From Tomocerus qinae (Eukaryota > Arthropoda > Collembola > Entomobryomorpha > Tomoceridae), in contig CM034547.1 in assembly GCA_020055645.1 (NCBI GenBank), positions 1,922,001 to 1,986,000 of the forward strand: a DNA stretch of 64,000 nucleotides, read 5' to 3'. Below, piece after piece: positions 46,358-58,765 of the stretch (its first letter is position 1; each line of letters starts with the position of its first letter). The notes under the pieces were generated by a model. The model was not told where the DNA came from, searched no databases, and was given only the letters and a program-made list of their open reading frames with translations. The position numbers were made by a program, and so were the translations under genes.

Positions 46358-47863
46358 GGAAGTATTGCGAGAGGCCTCTGGAGTGTCTCGACTAGTCTGG
46401 AGTTGGCATTGACTTTGGTCAGTACATTTCCATCATCGTTACCTACCTACACTTAAATACGCAAAAAAGGATTCTGCTCAATACTGTTTTAACTTCACAC
46501 AGCTCATGGTTAGAGGCATAAATTAACATTATATATATTTGGCTCCAATTAAGGATATGATTCAGCTGCTTTACAGGAACATTGCACGAATTTTTGCATG
46601 TCATATTTTAATCTACATATCAGATAATGACTTAAGCAGGGCTTTGAAGCTTAGGACAAAATGCGTTGTTGATTAAATTTTTACATTGTTCTCTTTTAGT
46701 AGGCTAAATTATTCATATTCATTTGTAGAAAAATGTGGTCATAAAAAGACGAAATTATTTTACAAAATGACAAAATTTGAAATAACAATAGACAATAATC
46801 TTTTATGTAGTGTACCGAATCGCATACATTTATACAGCTTAGAATTTTAAAGTTATTGTAACGATGCCAAGGTCGGAGTGTTTATGGATTTGAATAAATA
46901 CAAAGGAGATAAGCTATTCTCATTAAATGTTGTAGCATATGCAATGATGTTGAAGATGGTCTCTACACATAGTCAGCTTCCTGTAACAACGAAGCGGCTG
47001 CAACAATTATTTTTTTTCATGGACGTCTAAATAGTTGCACCTCTAATTACTGACATGCGATAAAATGAAATATTATTTTACATGAATGATACTTGGTTTG
47101 CTGGTGCGAATGAATTATCGTCTTATCTCTGTAAGAAGCCAGCACAACTCTTTTCCGCTCCGCTTTTCCGATTCAATGTCAGAGCATTGTGTGTCATTTC
47201 GTATTTCATTACACCAAGAAGAATTATAACAAGTACGTCATCCAATTATACTAAGTTCGGGAGAAAAATTGAACTGTTCGTCGATGTTTCTTATGCTTGA
47301 CCACCTACCTGATAAAATGACTTAATATCAACAATATAATAATGACAAGCCTGTCTTTGCCTATAGCAGGATAAAATATAAAAACAAAAAGGTAGATTGT
47401 GACAGCTCTGCTATTAACTCTTACTGCTTAGAAAGCTTTTTGGCGATGGCCTTATTTATAAATTAAGTATTTATTCAGTACTTATGCTGTCAATTGGATA
47501 AAACATCGATTTGTTATACAGAAGTACATGAAGACTAAAGGGAAATCTACTTCCTGAATTTCAATTTACTACTCCCAAGAAGTACAATGGAAAATGGATC
47601 GCAATAAAGAATGGCTAAACTCCTGTGGCTGACAGTCTGACAAGTGGTAAACTGTAGACATACGGCCTCAGGTCTGTAGTGCATGTACAAGATTGGCATG
47701 CTAATTAATATTGCAAATACCTTAATGATGTAGTGGAAAACCCGAAAAATGAAATGCCCAGCTGTGACATAATGTACTATATTTAGACATTTTTTGGTAA
47801 ATATGATGGAAATATTATTGACCAAAGTCAATGCCAACTCCAGAGGTCTCTCTCAATATTTCC
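46358..47863. repeat. Possible 1.5-kb element with ~50-bp inverted ends
   Basis: The left end 'ggaagtattgcgagaggcctctggag' … 'ttggcattgactttggtca' and the right end 'tgaccaaagtcaatgccaa' 'ctccagaggtctctctcaatatttcc' are inverted. The left copy carries an extra ~19 bp ('tgtctcgactagtctggag'), a partial local duplication. No transposase is visible between them and no target duplication was identified. Confidence 0.5.
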
Positions 47864-49197
47864 ATCCTAAATATTTTTGTGTTAAACAATTTCTGCGTTA
47901 ATGAAGACTGCTGGTCATCAGAGTCAGACAGAATACAGGGCAATCTCATATATTTCGCTTTGGACTACCTAGATAAAAATATGTTACCGTATAGATTGTT
48001 TATGCGCTTTTCAACGCCAATCTGGTAAATGCCCTTCAGTTCTGTTGTAATGCATTACGTTGCTTTTATCTAGGCCCATTTGGTTCATGAAGGCTTGTAC
48101 CTTGTAAAGACTATTTCATATAGACACAATGAGAATGAAATCCTTTAACCGAAATTCCCCAGAGATTTCGTTTTCATGAGGCACTCGGTTATTCGTTTGG
48201 TTTACATTCTCTATCATTGGATGTGTTTTCTTTCATCAGATAAAAGCAAAGTTCAAAACGTAAATGTTAGTACTTGATGACATAACATTTATTGTGCACA
48301 CCTTTTCACCTCCACCAATGAAAATAGACATTCATGGAAATAAGAGATACCGAGAGATTAGAGATGATAATCCCTAACTTAAAATGTACAACTTTACCTT
48401 TGTTTACCTATATAGCTCCAATTTTGACAAAAACACGCTTAAAACTTTAAATTAAATTACGAGTCATGTCATACGATGCGAATTCATCACTAATGGAGCA
48501 GCTATTCAATAACTTAAAAATGAAGCATAGACGAAAAATATCTAAACTCTAAACCTATCTATGTTAACGTATAATATATGTAGTTAAAAAATTGCACATA
48601 AATAATATGATAAATAATAAAACATTTAGGAACTTTATGAATTAACCATAAAAGCAAAAGACTTGTAGCTGAAAAACAACTGGAGTATGATGACAATGAG
48701 AAGTCGATACTCTCACTTTGAGTGATTGGACATTCCATTTGATACACTTCTGATATTCACAATGTTAACTTTCAAAGGTGTTGGAGTGCAACTGAATAAA
48801 TAACAGAATAAGAGTGACTTGTGTGTGTGCGGACGTAATGTTGCAACATTGACTATCTATTAATGTTAGTTCAGTTAGATAGTGGATGATGATTTAACTT
48901 TCGAGTAAGAAACTGAGTGGATCAAAGACATCAACTTGTATCTGTAGTGCGTGTTATTTCTGACATTGGACAGACAGGTTAGATCACTAGAAGTTGAATG
49001 TCTACATGTGCTTACAAAGTATGCAGCTTGCAACAGTTTTGTTTCCTTTGGCAATCTTTTCAAGCAAACTTGAATAAGTGAAGTAAATATATCCATTGTT
49101 ACTTAGATATAACAAGTAAACAGATACCTACTTTACCTGGTAGCGTTTGATTGCTGTAACTACGTGTAAGGATGGCACAAACACTTTCTTAGAATAT
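47864..49197. other. Intergenic region, nothing recognised
   Basis: No coding region, RNA gene or clear repeat. Confidence 0.4.
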
Positions 49198-49255
49198 TAT
49201 CTTAATACCTACAGTTATCATGCATACATGTACCTGTAGATAAGTACCACATGTA
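49198..49255. repeat. 58-bp target site duplication, left
   Basis: Identical over all 58 bases to 50781-50838 (starts 'tatcttaatacctacagt', ends 'gtaccacatgta'). It flanks the LINE insertion. Confidence 0.9.
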
Positions 49256-50780
49256 TAATGGAGAAATGCATATTTAATAAGCTTGTAACATTCTGTAACG
49301 ATAATAATATACTTAGCAAAAACCAATTCGGCTTTAGAAAGCATCACTCAACAGTCCATGCTCAAATAGCCCTAACCGACTTTCTCTTTAAACAAGTAGA
49401 TAACAGGAAAATTTGCATAATACTGTCACTAGACATGTCTAAAGCATTTGACAAAATTCAATATTTAATCCTAAAAGAAAAGATGAATTGGTACGGTATT
49501 AACTTCCACTGGTTCCATTCATATCTATCTGAAAGATCCCAGTACGTTTCGCTACCAAATGGTAAATCGGACGTTAAATATGCCCAAATGGGCTTGCCGC
49601 AGGGTTCTGTATTATCGACATTATTATTCTCAATAATGGTAAATGACCTTCCACTTTATATTGTAAATAGTCTCACAATTCAGTTTGCAGACGACAATCA
49701 GTTGATAATATCAGGGGACCCAAATGCTATAGGTATTATACTAGATAAGCTAACGGAAGACCTTAACAGTGTAAATAGATGGATGGTAGAAAATAAGCTA
49801 CAGTTAAATATTAATAAGACGAAAATGTTACTTGTAGGAAATAGTTATGTACTCAAATCCGTTGGTAATGTATGTCTTAATTATCAAGGGTCAAAAATCA
49901 CTCCGGTTGAAAGCTTAAAAGTACTAGGACTAATAATAGATTCGAAGCTTGAGTGGTCTCACCACATAAAATATGTCACTAGAGGTTGTAATAGTATCAT
50001 GTGGTCACTTTATCCCTTTCAATATGTAATTAATGAACATAATCGTAAAATTATTATGAATTCGTATATTATGTCTAAATTAAGGTACATGGCAACATTA
50101 TGGGGTACTGCCAATAAAAATATAATAAAATTGACTGAAAGAGTGGTGAGAACAGCAGGGCGATTTATCCTAAGTAAAAAAAAGTATGACCAGGTAAAAT
50201 ATTCAATAACAAAAAATGTGAAGTGGCTTTTCCCTGAGTATCTGTACAAATATGAACTATTAAAAATTGCTTTTCGCATAATAAATAATGAAAATTGTCC
50301 TCCGTATTTTCTAGACTATATCCAATTAAATAATGTTACAATTAGAAACACGAGAAGCAAAAAATATATTAATGCTAATGATAACTGTAAATCGAGATAT
50401 GGTAAAAGGGCATTTTCTTACCAAGTAAAAAAAGAATGGTTGTTATTACCTGAGGATTTAACTAGTCTTAAAAGTGAGAAAGTCTTTAAAAAAAATCTTT
50501 ATACTTATTTCCAACAACTGCAATTAAATGAATCAGACAACGATGAATATGAACTAATGGATTTTTCGTCATATGATGCCATTATTAATGAAGTAGTATC
50601 TAAGTATTCGTAATTTGTAATTTCCTAATGTATCCACTTACTTAATATATCTCATTGTAATTAATTCAATCCCTCACTAATATTTATAACGATAATCTGT
50701 AATTGTGACCTGTAATGCATAACAATGTAATTACCTACTCACACAGGAAATTGTTATTAATAAACTATACTATACTATAC
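49256..50780 (+). mobile_element. 5'-truncated LINE (jockey/CR1-type), 1.5 kb
   Basis: Non-LTR retrotransposon fragment between perfect 58-bp target duplications. It keeps the reverse transcriptase from its first motifs to the C terminus plus about 170 bp of 3' UTR, and ends in a short microsatellite tail, (actat)3-4, instead of poly(A). Tails of this kind occur in CR1- and jockey-related LINEs. The endonuclease and ORF1 are absent. The perfect duplication and open frame mark a recent insertion. Confidence 0.9.
49258..50613 (+). CDS. LINE reverse transcriptase, truncated at the N terminus
   Basis: 451 codons, uninterrupted. RT motifs in order: NQFGFRKHHST (about residue 22), LDMSKAFDKI (Asp of motif A, about 60), GLPQGSVLSTLLFSIMVNDL (about 112), IQFADDNQLIISG (F-A-D-D catalytic pair, about 141), NKTKMLLVG and VLGLIIDSKLEWSHH. 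No RNase H domain follows. The C-terminal third is Lys/Tyr/Asn-rich, as in jockey-group proteins. The ATG at 49258 lies two bases inside the truncation point, so it was an internal Met in the full element. It lacks the endonuclease that such LINEs use for target cleavage, so this copy cannot move by itself. Confidence 0.9.
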   Translation: MEKCIFNKLVTFCNDNNILSKNQFGFRKHHSTVHAQIALTDFLFKQVDNRKICIILSLDMSKAFDKIQYLILKEKMNWYGINFHWFHSYLSERSQYVSLPNGKSDVKYAQMGLPQGSVLSTLLFSIMVNDLPLYIVNSLTIQFADDNQLIISGDPNAIGIILDKLTEDLNSVNRWMVENKLQLNINKTKMLLVGNSYVLKSVGNVCLNYQGSKITPVESLKVLGLIIDSKLEWSHHIKYVTRGCNSIMWSLYPFQYVINEHNRKIIMNSYIMSKLRYMATLWGTANKNIIKLTERVVRTAGRFILSKKKYDQVKYSITKNVKWLFPEYLYKYELLKIAFRIINNENCPPYFLDYIQLNNVTIRNTRSKKYINANDNCKSRYGKRAFSYQVKKEWLLLPEDLTSLKSEKVFKKNLYTYFQQLQLNESDNDEYELMDFSSYDAIINEVVSKYS

Positions 50781-50838
50781 TATCTTAATACCTACAGTTA
50801 TCATGCATACATGTACCTGTAGATAAGTACCACATGTA
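50781..50838. repeat. 58-bp target site duplication, right
   Basis: Perfect copy of 49198-49255, directly after the LINE 3' tail. Confidence 0.9.
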
Positions 50839-52690
50839 AGTATTGAACTCTGACTCTATGAGGTTGTAGTAATTAGGAAAATATAATATATGCAAGGATT
50901 TTGGTATGGACGGACTGCATCTATTTGCATTGCAATTTGGAATGACACCAAATTCTAAACGTATTATTTGTTTGTTTGGAAGAGCTACTGCTTAAAGTAC
51001 TTTCAAAGTTATCTATCATGAATAGCTTATGAATCAGATTCCTGAATTATTCGCTCGCTGGTCTCATCTCTGTAAATTAAGCCTCAGTTTATCTTTTCTA
51101 TGCAGCACACATGTGTGGTAGGCTAGAGAGTAGCCACGACGTCTGGACTACTGGGTTTTGGGATACTACCTGACAGTAGTCGAAATGTAGGAATATTAGC
51201 TTACATTTTTTAAACTAGAGATATTAGCTTCAGCTTTTTAACGATAGCTAACTGTATCGAATTTTTAAAACAATGGCTCAGAAAATAGAGCAGTGACATA
51301 TTCCTGCCAACATTTTAACACATTTCAACCGTTTTTATTGCATTTTTATTGGTCTAGTCCAAAAGAACTACTGGGGGAACTGCTCTTGGCCTACCGCATA
51401 AATACTTTCTGGACAATGCATACAGTTAGGTAATAAGCTCTTGACTTCGTTGTACCGAAGAACCCAACTCAAAGGCCGGTCTGAAGTGAAGAGACTATGC
51501 CGTTCAATCCGATGCTATTATTTTAATTGGTGTGTGTGCTCACTCGATGCGGTGATTATACCACACGACTACACATCTTACACATGCGATGTATCTGTAC
51601 TCATAACGTACAGCAAGATTGATATTCAGTTATACAGTCAGAATATCCATGCAGACTAGGTAGGTAATAATAAGCTACTCAACAGCAATTCATTATCCGT
51701 CAACAATTAAAGCTACGTTGTATAGTAATTGCAATAACTATTATGAATACCTGGTTAGGCACCTTGTATTGGTAGATGATGCACCTTCTGCTACCTCAAC
51801 AATGATGATTGCAGAATAGCCCTAGAGCAGAATGCAAAAATGACAGCACGGTGACGTTGCTTTGCAAATACCTCTTCATATGTATATATATATGCGAACA
51901 ATAAGATTCAAGCGGAGCTATATGTAAATATATGTAGGTACAAGTAAATAGTTCTATGAAAAAGTCAACGTCATGTCATAATGTAACGCAAGCAACTTTC
52001 CATATCATGCTGCTCAATTGCTGATTGCTCTCACGTTTTTAAACATTTTCCCAGTCACAAATGAGCAGCAGGGCAGGAATATTGTGGTAGTGATAATCTA
52101 GTGGTGCAATTTTCCTCGAACAATACTAACTACGATCTGTCTGTATGCAAATTCAGTCGCATCTTAATTCCAGACATGTTAAGGACTTTCAATGCCACAA
52201 TTGTATTGTTTTATTGCCCGATTTATTAATACTTTAAAAATAGTTTTAAATACATCTGTTGTTATAGACCATTGACAAATTACAGACGGAAATTACATAC
52301 CGTCTGCTATGCATGTCTAACAAAGTTCTATGGACAAGTGTGTGCAAATAATATACTATCTCAACTGTTTTTTGCATAGGGGGTTTTAAGTTTTTGAAAA
52401 TGTACTAATGTATAAACAATTTTGCAAAAATGACAAATTAGAGATTATAAATCAAAAATAATTAAATAAGTGCGATGTGTGACAAATCTGACAATACAAA
52501 TGTTTTCTCTACGTACTTCCTTGTGTGTTTATCTCCATGTGTGTCAACTTGAAATATAGGACAGTGCTGTGTAAACATATTCTGATTTTGTGAAGCATAT
52601 TTACCTCTGACTTTTATTGGAGTTTGTGATACATTCGTCCAATCAGAACCCAAGGCTGTGGTTTCCAGTTTCAGTATATTTCATATCATA
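50839..52690. other. Intergenic region upstream of the SLC26 gene
   Basis: No coding region or repeat recognised. 'ccagtttcagtatatttcat' just before 52691 contains TCAGT, an arthropod initiator-like sequence; this is suggestive only. Confidence 0.4.
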
Positions 52691-55595
52691 ATGCTCGGTA
52701 AGCTTACATTTTCATGATACTCCTGCTTATTTATTGTCTTTCGTTTTCCTTTACTTAACAAATTACACGTGAATTTGAAATTGTAACAACAATTTGAGGC
52801 AATTATCTTAAGACTCGCTATTTGAGTATTAGAGCACGTACTAACTGGCGCTAGATAGTACATATTATTTATTATTTAAAACTTACCATTTGAATTTGTA
52901 TATAAGTTGTTATATGCTTTACTATAATATGGTTGAAAACTTTTAATTGAACTGAAAACAGGGAAGAAAAATTACAAAACTCTAGCAATAAAATGGACAA
53001 AAAGGAGATTACCCATCCTAACGTGGATGCCCACTTACAGTCCCGGCTTCATTCCTTCAGATGTGAGATAAATGTTTTTTATTTTAACAATTGCATGCAT
53101 TAAGTATTGTCTAAACAGACATTCACGTGTATATAGATAATCGCTGGCATCACTGTAGGACTCACAGCGGTTCCACAGAGTATGGCCTACGGTAATTGGA
53201 AAATTAAATATTACATGTCTAAAATATATATATTATTCTAAATAAAGTTTTTAATTATCCTTTGAAACTTCATGCAGCGACGGTAGCCGGCCTTAGCCCT
53301 GAGGTTCGTTTTCAAATATTTGTCTTTCCAGCTAATTGTTATTATTATTTATCTAAGTTAAGTAACTTAAAATAAAGAACCCATTTTTAATTTAGTACGG
53401 ACTATACAGTTCCTTTATGGGAGTTTTTCTCTACGTGATTTTCGGTTCCTGCAAGCAGATGACGGTATTTCCTACAGCACTTACCACACTCATGACTTTC
53501 AATATTTGTGGAGATAATTACCCGTCTTGTGTGGCATTGACTGCATTTTACGTAGGAGTCATACAGATTTTTATGGCTTTCCTTCAATTCGGTAAGTAAA
53601 CTTATTAAAATGTAAATAGATGTGATTCCTTTTTAATTATCTACACAGGCTACACTTCACTCGGTATAATAATAATAATAAAGTCGACCTATGCGTCTAA
53701 ATGATAATTTTACTTCCTTCTGCTTGACATCAACGTTGGTTGTTGTACACGGCTATGCCTCCTTAGCTTCAACCACCCTCTATGAAGCATATAAATTTGC
53801 TATTTGGATAAAATTTTGTTGTGATTGTGAATATCTAGGTACTGCAGTTAGTCTGATATCTGAACCAGTGACAATTGGTGAATTTATATAATATTTATCT
53901 GGTATAATATATGGTTTTTAGAATTGAAATGGGAATAATGTATTGTTTTAAATATTATTTGAATAGGCTTCACAAGTGGAGCAGCGTTTACAGTGGCTAC
54001 GTCTCAAATTAAGAATTTATTGGGTCTGAAGGGGTCAAAGGGAAGTGGATTTGTACAAAATATAGGTTCTATAATTCATAACTTGTCAAGCATTTCTCCT
54101 GGAGATGCCACAGTGGGAGTTATGTGTATCATATCTCTCGCACTTCTTCAGGTAACGTTTTAAAAGCCAAGTATTCAATATATTATTAAGATAAGATAAA
54201 CATAAGAAAATAGCACTAAATTCTTTGTTTGGGGGGACAGAGAGTGAAAGACCTGAAATGTGAAGGAGGGTTGAAAAGAGTTCTGTGGTATGTGTCTGTG
54301 GGTCGAAATGCTATTGTGGTGGTGACGACAGCTGTTGTCGCCTTCGTGTGGACAAATCCACCCTTCGTCTTAACTGGAACTGTGATGGGTGGTCTGCCTT
54401 ACGTGGAAGTGCCCCAGTTTGAGTTGCCAGAGCAGGAGTGTGCTGCTGGAAACTTTACATCCTGTCCAACGATGGATTTCGTCAAGACTTGGGGACTCTT
54501 AAAACAAGGACCATTTGTTCTAGCAGCTGTTTCTGTTCTGTGTAATGTCGCTATTGCCAAATCCTTTGGGAGTGGAAAGACTGTCGATGGGACTCAGGAA
54601 ATGTTTGCTTTGGGGATCATGCAGATTTGTGGATCATTTTTTGGTTCCATTCCAATCTCAGGATCTTTCTCACGATCTGCAATTAATGAAGCCAGTGGAG
54701 TCCGCAGTACTCTCGGTGGAGTTTTCTCAGGTGGAAATCGATAACTATATTGTGGAGAGAGTCGTTTATCAAGAAATCAATTAACGATGTATATTATTTC
54801 AGGAATTCTGGTGCTTCTTTCTTTGGGATTTCTCACTCCCACATTTTACTATATCCCTAAGGCCAGTCTAGCTGCTGTCATTATCAGCGCCGTCGTATCC
54901 TTAATTGAATACGAGGCTCTCATACCAATGTGGAAGATCTCTAGTAAGTTTATGCATTATTTGAATATTCACTAAGGAAGTCTAATATTGTAAACGAAAT
55001 ATTTCAAATGCCAAAGCAAATTCAAAAGGTAAATTATTTTTCCCTAGGAGTTGACGTAGGGGCGTGTCTGATAACATTCGTAAGCTCAGTATTACTCGGG
55101 ATGGAGTATGGGATTTTGGTTGGAATGGGAGCGAGTATCATTACCCTGTTGGCTCAATCGGTGCGACCCACACTGCCCATAGAATTGAAATCATATGACG
55201 ACGTCAACTTTTATTTACTCAGACCGGAGGAACGACTTAATTTCCCTAGTGTAGATTTCATCCAAACTAAAGTTAACAAATTAATGGCAGCTCCCGGCTC
55301 TTGCAAAACAATTGTCCTAGATTTGGGGAGATTAATTTCCTTGGACTATTCTGCCGCAACTGCACTGTCCACTCTGGTCAAAGCACTCAAAAGACACAAT
55401 TGCATGCTGATGTTTCTAAATGTCAAGACGGAATTTGTAGAGATTTTGGAAATTGCTGGACTAACTTATCCGGCTTGTTATGCCAATGAAGACGAAATTG
55501 TGAAGTACCTGAAAGATTTTAATAATAAAAAGAATGGGAATTTCGAGACCAGTTACATCAACATGGCAAGCAGTAGTGAAGATGATTGCATGTAA
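52691..55595 (+). CDS. SLC26A11-like sulfate/anion transporter with STAS domain
   Basis: Ten exons: 52691-52697, 52962-53062, 53137-53191, 53278-53303, 53396-53591, 53839-53877, 53967-54151, 54241-54730, 54803-54943, 55048-55595. All are GT-AG and in phase, giving about 595 residues. The start is a 7-base exon (ATG CTC G, donor GGTAAGC); it fits by phase but is the least certain part. SulP marks: RRLPILTWMP, the signature GLTAVPQSMAYATVAGLSPE + YGLYSSFMG spread over exons 3-5, LISEPVTIGFTSGAAF, and GSFSRSAINEASG. The last exon holds the STAS domain (VLDLGRLISLDYSAATAL) and ends SSSEDDCM. SLC26A11-type proteins exchange sulfate or other anions at plasma or lysosomal membranes; the substrate is not decided by sequence. 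Exons of 26 and 39 bases are unusually short. Confidence 0.9.
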
Positions 55596-55977
55596 ATACC
55601 AAATATTAAATGATTACAACAATTTTATATCTGTTACTATATTTTAAAATATTTTATTTTGTAAATTAAATATCTCTAAAATGGTCATCGTGAAGAAATT
55701 AAAGCAAGAGATTAAAACTAAAAATAAGATTGTACTGCAGCTTCTGAACTAGCAGTATAATAGTTAAACATGAAAATGGAAAACTTTATTGACTGTTTTA
55801 TTCACATGACATCCCCGACCAGCTATAAGTTCTTTATAAGTAGCTGTTCTTTCTCGTATTATAGAGGTATTTACTATTACAAGGTGCATGTAGTTAAAGA
55901 ATGAAGCCGATTCTTTAATTACGTGGATGATGGAGCAAGAAATAATTGGTCCTTTTTAATTCAAGGACAAAGAATAT

Positions 55978-58765
55978 CTATCTTATTGATAGTCTGAATG
56001 CCAGATGGGCCACAACGATTTCCAATGCCACACCAAGAAGACAGAATGCATAGCCAAAGGCTAGACCAAAGAAGGGTGTGATTACATCCAACAGTCGCAG
56101 GCTTCTACTGCTTTCTGGCTGCGAACTCTTGTGACACAGTATGTATGTCTTTTGCTTCATATTGTCATAAAACCGCTTGCTAATTCCTTTTTCTATGATT
56201 GTCACAACTCTGTATAATTATTAACACATGGTTAGCAAAGTAATCCTCTCACAGCTGATTTCATTAATTATATAGTTTCCGATGCAGGAAGTGCATCTGA
56301 AAATGTGTTCCGTGCACCTGAAATTAAAAACTTCTTTGAATGGCGACTTTTTGCGAATAAACATGCCGCTTTTGACTGTTACATCGTTAAGCATCAGATG
56401 TCCCAAAGAACTGCAGATGAAATGATCTGAATAGTTTAACGCTTTAGCGTTTTCAAAAAACGTATCCAATGCTTTGAAATAAGCACTGCCACCGCTTAAG
56501 ACTCTTTTCACAGCGTAACGTTCCTGCTTGTAGTATTTTAAGAGTCTTGTCGCTTCTTTGCTCTTACCCTGAAAAACCTACAGCTCAAAAACGTTACTCG
56601 CTGCTGTTTTCATTTATATTTGATATAAGTAATGAAAAATCGAAATTATTGACCAAACTTTTTGGTTTGGGTGGAATAAAACTTGTTATGTTGACAATAT
56701 GTCGAGAATAGATTCTCACCTGTTCAATAAAGTCATCCTTGTGAACATTCTCATCAACTAAAATGGTGTATCTAAATTTTACAAAATCTCCTACAGATTT
56801 TATTCTTGAAACGTCAAAGGAAAGCCCTGAGATGAGCATAGCACAGTAGAAACTGTTAATTATTGTTGCGCACAGTAATCCAGAAATAAAAATGATCCTT
56901 AAAGATATCGTCGTTGGTGTCAGATACCATCCTGCAAAAATAGATCGATCATGTAAGAGCGAAAAACTCTTTTTGACGAAGAAAAGAGGTATGAAAACCT
57001 TGTTGTGACATGGTCCCAATTATTGCAAAAACTACGGAGTCTCCTGTTAACCAAAAGTCTGGAGTGTTTGCAAAGTCCTGAGATATCAGGCGCATTTTAG
57101 ATGATATATAAACAACCATCAAAATACAACACAGTAGCAATAGTTGTGTTGATTCTATGGCCAGCCAAACTTTACTATCGAATGGTTCGTCATAAATATC
57201 CCGAAAGTCTAAAGAATCGGATTTTCGGAAAAGTGCCAATAGTCTGCAAAAAATAACACTTTGAAATCCAAAGTATTAATCCATATTTAATAGCATTTAG
57301 CTATGACTGCATTATAGCGGTTTAACTATGATTACTTGTCTGACGCGAGGGGTTGAAGAAAATTTAACTTTTCCACTCTGTAAGGAAGTAAATATGATAA
57401 TGGTATGGATATATCCGCCTCGCCTTTGATGATTTGGGCACCCATTCCTCCCAGACTGTCATTTGGCAATAATGAAACCCAGTCGTTTCCCTCTATAACT
57501 TCTTCCCTGGAAAGTATTTTCAATTTATTGCATACACATAAGTTTAATGCGTTTAGTATAATGAAAAATAGACTTGACGATGAAATTACGTAAAATTCAT
57601 TGCATCTCTCATCACACGATATATTTCCGTACTGTAACCCCCCAGCAAGATGACCGAATTATTAACTTTTGAAACTTCAATTATATTTTCTAATCCTGTT
57701 TCAATCTAAAAAAACAAATGCATTAGAATTAGATAAATGGTATTAAAAGTAATATTTACGAGGGTTTTTCTAGTAAACATAAGTTACTGCTATACTGTGG
57801 TCATAGGTAGAATAGAACTAACGGCTAAAAGATTCACCAACTGATAGCTATAAAATATAAAAACGTGATTGCCGGGTGTAATTGCCGAAATAGGAACACC
57901 GCGGAAATTTTGTCGGCGAGATGCTGTTTCTGAAAACAGATTATGTAAACTCCAAACTCTCCTTGAGATCTTTCGGACAATGTTGACATTTTTGACTGAA
58001 TAAACTTCGTAGACAGAGGAAGAAGAGTATCTATAACCTCCATTCTGGGATTGAGACATCAAAGTAACATTTGACGATATCATTCCGAACACCATGAAAA
58101 ATTGAATGTCTACGTCAATTACACACGAGATGTCATTTAGTAGCTTTAAGTCAATATGCTGCTCACTTTTTAGAATTACGGGCCATCTCACAATAATTCT
58201 TGAAGAGAAATTACTGGCAGAGGATTTCATTTTATCACTATTTCTCTTTACCTACAAAAGAATGATATTTTCCATAGTATCCCGATAGAATCGTAAGAAA
58301 TAAGAACCACGTATTGACTATTTTTCATTATAGTAATTTTATTAATTATACCGTAGAAATCGTAACATCCAAACTTTCCAATGAAGAGACTATAACAATA
58401 GTTGTGGTAGGTCTTTGGAAGTTGATCAGACATTTATCGTAGTCATTGAAAGGAGAAACTATTCCACCAAAGCTATTGTCCAACGCCACTGTCGAGAATT
58501 TTATAAATGCAAATTGATTGCCGTGACCTAGTATAGAGATTATATTATCTTCTCCGTGAGGGGGGAAACTATCAACGATAACGTTGAAATCTTCATGGCT
58601 GGTTTCATCAATTAAATTCCATGTAAAATCTGAGTCTGACCTTCCTGAAATTACTGCTGTCCAAAATACTATTGCAGAAATAAGATTACGAGGGGAAACC
58701 AAATAGTCAAGCTTACAAAGCATCTTTATGTTATAACTTACTGTTTTGGTAGCTTTTTTATTCAT
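55978..58765 (-). CDS. Divergent ionotropic receptor (IR, iGluR-related channel)
   Basis: Eight minus-strand exons: 58765-58352, 58251-57796, 57705-57590, 57506-57336, 57243-56999, 56931-56720, 56568-56318, 56209-55978, all GT-AG and in phase, 698 residues. The N-terminal ~290 residues are a poorly conserved ectodomain; a signal segment may be ISAIVFWTAVISG. Then come RRQNFRGVPISAITPG (start of ligand-binding half S1), LLGGYSTEIYRVMRD, GGMGAQIIKGEADISIPLS with Arg in LLPYRVEKLNF, first membrane helix LLLLCCILMVVYI, pore region VVFAIIGTMSQQGWYLTP, third helix FISGLLCATIINSFYCAML, S2 half, and last helix FFGLAFGYAFCLLGVAL. IRs are protostome chemosensory, thermo- or hygrosensory channels, usually in sensory dendrites. 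This looks like a divergent tuning type, not a co-receptor. The start could instead be the Met before LCKLDYLVS (14 residues later). Confidence 0.85.

Noticed and set aside
47082-47300. 72-codon plus-strand frame
   Set aside because: No domain or exon context.
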